Shown here: positions 60,178 to 64,000 of the stretch, piece after piece
Position numbering within the stretch: position 1 is the first letter of the stretch
Layout of the letters: each line of letters begins with the position of its first letter
Source: an archaeon
GTDB taxonomy: Archaea; Thermoproteota; Nitrososphaeria; Nitrososphaerales; Gagatemarchaeaceae
Assembly: GCA_016432545.1 (NCBI GenBank)
Contig: CP066694.1
Location: forward strand, 1,178,001-1,242,000
Reading direction: 5' to 3'
DNA length: 64,000 nt
The notes under the pieces: model-generated
The model's database searches: none
What the model was told of the DNA's origin: nothing
Seen by the model: the letters and a program-made list of their open reading frames with translations, nothing else
Position numbers and translations under genes: made by a program

Positions 60178-61050
60178 ATGAGCGAAACAGTCCAGGTCCA
60201 CAAGCCGAACCCCAAGAAGGTCGAGACGATCGAGCGCGTCTCAGGCTTGGCGCAGAAGTACCCCGTCGTCGCGATTACCAACCTCACGAAGGTCAGGGCC
60301 ACGCAGCTCATGGCGGTCCGCAAGGCGCTCCGGGGCCACGCCGAAGTCTTCGTGGTCAAGAACCAGCTCGCCATCCTCGGCCTCCAGAAGGCAGGGATCA
60401 AGAACGCGGACCAGCTCCTCTCACACCTCACCGGCCAGAACGCTCTGATCTTCTCTACCTACGACCCGTTCAAGCTCTTCCTCACCCTCGACAAGAACAA
60501 GGTCTTCCTGCCCGCCCGCGCAGGGGACGCCGCCCCGGAGGACATCATCGTCCCGGCCGGGAACACCAGCCTGCCCGCAGGTCCGGTCCTCAGCGAATTC
60601 AGGGAAGCTGGAATCCAGACCAAGATCGAAGGAGGCAGCATATGGGTCAACAAGGACTCCGTGGCCGCGAAGAAAGGCGCGATGATCACGCCCAAGCTCG
60701 CCAGCCTCTTCTCCAAGCTCAACATCAAGCCGATCCGGGCGGGCCTCACCATCGCGCTCGCCTACGAGAGCGGCCTGATCTACGCTGGAGAGCTGGTCGC
60801 CATCGACCTTGAGAAGTACAGACAGAGTCTCCTCGACGCCTACTCGTCCTCGAGGGGCCTAGCGATCGTAATCGGATACGTCACCAAGGAGACAGCTCCC
60901 GACATCCTGGCGCGAGCCTACAGGGAGGCGATGGCCCTCGCGGTCGAGGCGGGCTTCCTGACGAAGGAGACGGCGCCGATGATAATCGGCAAGGCCGAGG
61001 CAGAAGCAGCGGCCCTCGAGGCAAAGGCCAGAGAGAAGGGTTTCGCCTAA
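60178..61050 (+). CDS. rpl10: Large-subunit ribosomal protein L10 (P0), short tail
   Basis: A 290-residue P0: KKVETIERVSGLAQKYPVVAITNLTKVRATQLMAVRKALRGHAEVFVVKNQLAILGLQKAG and GPVLSEFREAGIQTKIEGGSIWV fit the RNA-binding and insertion domains. It anchors P1 dimers. The C-terminus ends EAKAREKGFA and lacks the acidic Ala-rich GLG(A/S)LFG tail of most archaeal P0. One base after the L1 stop. Confidence 0.94.
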   Translation: MSETVQVHKPNPKKVETIERVSGLAQKYPVVAITNLTKVRATQLMAVRKALRGHAEVFVVKNQLAILGLQKAGIKNADQLLSHLTGQNALIFSTYDPFKLFLTLDKNKVFLPARAGDAAPEDIIVPAGNTSLPAGPVLSEFREAGIQTKIEGGSIWVNKDSVAAKKGAMITPKLASLFSKLNIKPIRAGLTIALAYESGLIYAGELVAIDLEKYRQSLLDAYSSSRGLAIVIGYVTKETAPDILARAYREAMALAVEAGFLTKETAPMIIGKAEAEAAALEAKAREKGFA

Positions 61051-61135
61051 GCCGCGAAGACACACAGCTCAGAAAGCGAAGAGCCGTGCAGCAAACAATC
61101 TAGGTTTGAGCGATTCTTGCCGGCCTTAGCCTGGA

Positions 61136-61438
61136 CTAGCCGAAGAGCGAAGCGAGCCCCTGGAGGGCTTCCTCTTCCTTCTTCTCGTCTTCCTTCGGCT
61201 TCTCCTCGGCCTTCGCCGCAGGCGCGCCAGCCGCGGCGGGAGCCGCAGGCGCCGCAGCCATCGCGGCCGCGTTCTTGAGCGCCTCGTCGATGTTGACCTC
61301 GCTGAGAGCCGAAGCTAGGGCCTTGATCTTGACCTCGTCCGGGGCTTGCCCCGTGGCCTTGACCACGCTCGTGAGATTCTCTTCATTGACGGGCTTGCCC
61401 ATCTTGTGGAGGAGCAGTGCCGCGTAGATGTATTCCAT
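61136..61438 (-). CDS. rpl12: Large-subunit ribosomal protein P1 (L12)
   Basis: A 100-residue P1: [22 protein letters not shown] forms the dimer domain, then an Ala-rich hinge and an acidic [21 protein letters not shown] tail that recruits elongation factors. It lies on the strand opposite to L11-L1-L10, whereas archaeal operons usually end with it. Confidence 0.95.
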   Translation of the reverse strand: MEYIYAALLLHKMGKPVNEENLTSVVKATGQAPDEVKIKALASALSEVNIDEALKNAAAMAAAPAAPAAAGAPAAKAEEKPKEDEKKEEEALQGLASLFG

Positions 61439-61581
61439 CTTCGAGTCTGGACAGGCGCTCTCAGTTCCGTATATAAGAATTAAAGCGGTCTGGGCAGGAT
61501 TAGACCCGGGCTGCGGGCCGGCGCTCCCAAGCTTATCTAGTGTATGACCCTGAGACCCTCCAACTCAGTGCATCCCTCCGC

Positions 61582-64000
61582 TTGAATGAAAAGAAGGAAG
61601 CCCTAAAGTCGAAGTTCTCCTCAGACTACAAACGCTACTACCTCGTCGACCTGTTCAAGCGCGAGGGCTTCGTCAGGAAAAAGTGCCAGAACTGCGGCCG
61701 CTTCTTCTGGACCCTCGTCCAGGACCGGCGACTCTGCGACGAGCCTCCCTGCTCCCCCTACTCCTTCATCGGGAACCCGATCACGAAGAAGAAGCTCGGG
61801 AGGACCGAGCTCTGGCGGACTGCCGCCCGCTACTTCAAGGAGAACGGGCACCACATCGTCAACAGGTACCCGGTCGTCAGCCGGTGGCGCCCAGACCTCT
61901 ACTTCACGGTCGCATCGATCATCGACTTCCAGAGGATCGAGGCCGGCAAGGTAATCTTCCAGCTCCCTGTCAATCCTCTCCTCGTCCCCCAGGTCTGCCT
62001 GAGGTTCAACGACATCCCGAGCGTGGGCGTAAGCGGCAAGCACGGCACCTCCTTCGTCATGATGGGGCAGACAGCCCTCGACAACAAGGAGGGCTACTGG
62101 AAGGACAGGTGCATCGACCTCGACTTCGAGCTTCTCACCAAGCGCCTTGGAGTCAGCCCCGAGGAGCTTACATTCAACGAGGAGGTCTGGGTCGGGTACG
62201 GTGCCTTCGGCTACTCCCTCGAGTACTTCGCGCGGGGCGCCGAGCTGGGCAACGCGGTCTTCACGGCCTTCGAGGGCGAGCCCAGTCACTACTCAGAAAT
62301 GAAGGAGCGCGTCGTCGACATGGGGGCCGGCCTCGACCGGTGGGTCTGGGCCTCGCAGGGCGCCCCCAACATCTACGAGGCGAACTACGGGTCTCTCATC
62401 CAGAAGATGAAGGACCTCTGCAAGGTCGAAGTGGACCGCAGGCTCTTCATGAAGTACTCCAAGCTCGCCGGGACGATGAACGTGGACGAGTTCGGCCCAC
62501 TAGGAGAACAGCGCCGCCTGATCGCCAAGAAGCTCGAAGTCGACTCGAAGCGCCTCGAGGAGAGCCTGGCCCCGGTCGAGGCAATCTACTCCATCGCAGA
62601 CCACGCCCAGACCCTCCTCTTCGGGATCGCAGACGGCATGCTCCCGAGCAACTCCGGCGGGGGCTACAACCTCAGGATACTCTACAGGCGGGCCTCGAAC
62701 TTCATCAACCACTTCAGGTTCCCCCTCACGCTCTCCGAGGTCGTCAACTGGCAGATTGAGGAGCTCAAGGCCATGTACCCGGAGCTGGCTGAACACAGGG
62801 ACGACGTGGCCCAGGTCCTGAAGGTCGAGGAAGGCCGTCACGCGTCGACCACAGAGCGCGTCTCGAAGATAGTCTCCTCCGTCAGCGGTGCCGGAGGCCC
62901 GGTCTCCACCGAGCAGCTCATCAAGCTCTACGACTCCGACGGCGTCACCCCCGAGCAGCTGATGGACGCCGGCGCCAAGGTGGAGATGCCGGAGGACTTC
63001 TACGAAAAAGTCCAGGCCAGGCACGTCACCCGCAAGGTCGACGAGCCCAAGGCCCAGCTCGACGTCGGCTCACTGCCAGCAACGAAGCTCCTCTACTACG
63101 GCGAGAAGGACGACTTCGAGTTCAGCGCCAAAGTCCTCAAGGTCCTCCCCCGCGGCAGGGTCGTCCTCGACCGGACCTTCTTCTACCCGCGGGGAGGCGG
63201 CCAAGAGCCCGACCGGGGGACCATCGGGACCGCGAAGGTCGTCGACGTGGAGAAGTACGGAGAGGTCGTGATCCACTCCCTAGGGGGCCCCGCCCCCAAG
63301 GCGGGCGCGAAGGTCACCTGCAAGGTGGAGGTGAGGAGGAGGACGCGGATCACCCAGATCCACACAGCCACCCACATCCTCAACGGCTCATCGAGGCAGG
63401 TCTTGGGGCCCTGGGTCTGGCAGCACTCTGCCTTCAAGGAGGAGGACTACGGGCGCCTCGACATCACCCACTTCTCCCACCTGACCCCCAAGGAGGTCCA
63501 GGCGATCGAGGACCTCGCCAACGAGGTCGTCCGCAAGAACCTGACGATCAAGAACACGTTCATGCCCAGGCAGGTAGCTGAACAGAAGTACGGCTTCAGG
63601 CTCTACCAGGGGGGAGTCGTCCCGGGCAAGAGCATCAGGGTCGTAGACATCGGGGGCTGGGACATCGAGGCATGCGGCGGCACGCACACCAGGACCACGG
63701 GCGCGGTCGGGTTCATCAAGGTCACCAAGGTCGAGCGGATCCAGGACGGGGTCGAGCGTCTCGAGTTCGTAGCCGGCGAGGCGGCCATCGAGTACATGCA
63801 TCGGCTCGACGTCGAGATGGACGAGCTTTCTGACATCCTCGGGACGCAGAGGGTCAACCTCCCCAAGGTCGCCCGCACCGTCCTGCAGGACCTCGACCAG
63901 GCCCGGGCCCGCGAGAAGGCCCTGGGGGAGGCTGTCGTCGACCTCTCGTCCTCCGAGGTCTCCCGCTCGGCCAAACCGATCCGCTCGGCAAAGCTTTACG
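61582..64000 (+). CDS. alaS: Alanyl-tRNA synthetase, 3' end outside window
   Basis: The frame starts at TTG 61582 (MNEKKEALKSKFSSDYKRYYLVDLFKREGF) and runs off the right edge after about 806 codons. The archaeal N-terminus has KKCQNCGRFFW and LCDEPPC cysteines, a catalytic domain with LKENGHH-like and FTAFEGEPSHYS regions, then the editing domain: HTATHILNGSSRQVLG (HxxxH), and ACGGTHTRTTGAVGFIKV. Charges alanine to tRNA-Ala. It is divergent from the P1 gene. Confidence 0.95.
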   Translation, partial: MNEKKEALKSKFSSDYKRYYLVDLFKREGFVRKKCQNCGRFFWTLVQDRRLCDEPPCSPYSFIGNPITKKKLGRTELWRTAARYFKENGHHIVNRYPVVSRWRPDLYFTVASIIDFQRIEAGKVIFQLPVNPLLVPQVCLRFNDIPSVGVSGKHGTSFVMMGQTALDNKEGYWKDRCIDLDFELLTKRLGVSPEELTFNEEVWVGYGAFGYSLEYFARGAELGNAVFTAFEGEPSHYSEMKERVVDMGAGLDRWVWASQGAPNIYEANYGSLIQKMKDLCKVEVDRRLFMKYSKLAGTMNVDEFGPLGEQRRLIAKKLEVDSKRLEESLAPVEAIYSIADHAQTLLFGIADGMLPSNSGGGYNLRILYRRASNFINHFRFPLTLSEVVNWQIEELKAMYPELAEHRDDVAQVLKVEEGRHASTTERVSKIVSSVSGAGGPVSTEQLIKLYDSDGVTPEQLMDAGAKVEMPEDFYEKVQARHVTRKVDEPKAQLDVGSLPATKLLYYGEKDDFEFSAKVLKVLPRGRVVLDRTFFYPRGGGQEPDRGTIGTAKVVDVEKYGEVVIHSLGGPAPKAGAKVTCKVEVRRRTRITQIHTATHILNGSSRQVLGPWVWQHSAFKEEDYGRLDITHFSHLTPKEVQAIEDLANEVVRKNLTIKNTFMPRQVAEQKYGFRLYQGGVVPGKSIRVVDIGGWDIEACGGTHTRTTGAVGFIKVTKVERIQDGVERLEFVAGEAAIEYMHRLDVEMDELSDILGTQRVNLPKVARTVLQDLDQARAREKALGEAVVDLSSSEVSRSAKPIRSAKLY

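Noticed and set aside
61683-62759. Long plus-strand open frame in the alaS region
   Set aside because: Arg/Pro-rich shadow; the neighbouring frame encodes an unmistakable alanyl-tRNA synthetase running off the window edge.
1-64000. CRISPR arrays, insertion sequences and rRNA genes
   Set aside because: I saw no regularly spaced repeats, transposase-like reading frames with terminal repeats, or rRNA-like stretches in the window.

Overview
The window is archaeal and GC-rich. It encodes eukaryote-type translation proteins that bacteria lack (S19e, L31e, L39e, eIF6, P0/P1, PDCD5, Nep1, the RNase P protein Rpr2, prefoldin alpha). It also has Spt5 and Sec61-gamma-type SecE, an archaeal alanyl-tRNA synthetase, LysW-carrier arginine/lysine biosynthesis, intron-containing tRNAs, and many TATA boxes 25-35 bases ahead of start codons (leaderless transcripts, often TTG or GTG). 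Gene content and order point to the TACK superphylum, perhaps Nitrososphaerota or a relative. That placement is inferred; no 16S rRNA is present.

Layout. (1) 1-9,300: an accessory, visibly less GC-rich defence-type island. Four overlapping plus-strand genes encode a ParB-like protein (cut by the window edge), an SNF2-type helicase, a DUF3883-like protein and a DUF1156-type DNA methyltransferase. Three minus-strand genes encode a trypsin-like protease, a DarT-like protein, and a single chain that fuses a DarT-type DNA ADP-ribosyltransferase to its DarG-type macrodomain antidote. The island abuts the 3' end of a tRNA-Phe that carries two non-canonical introns. (2) 9,500-33,500: mixed genes, including membrane proteins, an APC permease, a DprA-phosphoribosyltransferase pair, HflX, an AbiE-like toxin-antitoxin pair, class III nucleotidyl cyclases, tandem GNATs, CoaBC, a nitrilase, paired winged-helix regulators, DUF72 and a terpene-cyclase-fold protein. 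(3) 33,500-40,750: a second accessory stretch with hydrolases, a cupin, a third cyclase, SnoaL and small secreted or regulatory proteins. It ends at the 3' end of a tRNA-Gly with a D-loop intron. (4) 40,870-45,160: a translation and secretion cluster (Nep1, Rpr2, S19e, PDCD5, L39e, L31e, eIF6, prefoldin alpha, FtsY). (5) 45,170-57,900: a nitrilase, an ACT-domain protein and a 12-gene arginine/lysine cluster (argG, argH, lysW1, argX/lysX1, argC, argB, argD, lrp, lysW2, lysX2, lysK, argF), followed by the D-aminoacyl-tRNA deacylase on the other strand. (6) 57,980-64,000: SecE, Spt5, L11, a small membrane protein, L1, P0, an inverted P1 (L12), and alaS, which is cut by the right edge.

The most notable points are the DarT-macrodomain fusion beside a second DarT-like gene, the four-gene helicase/methylase/ParB module, two complete LysW-ligase pairs sharing one set of downstream enzymes, and tRNA introns at non-canonical positions.
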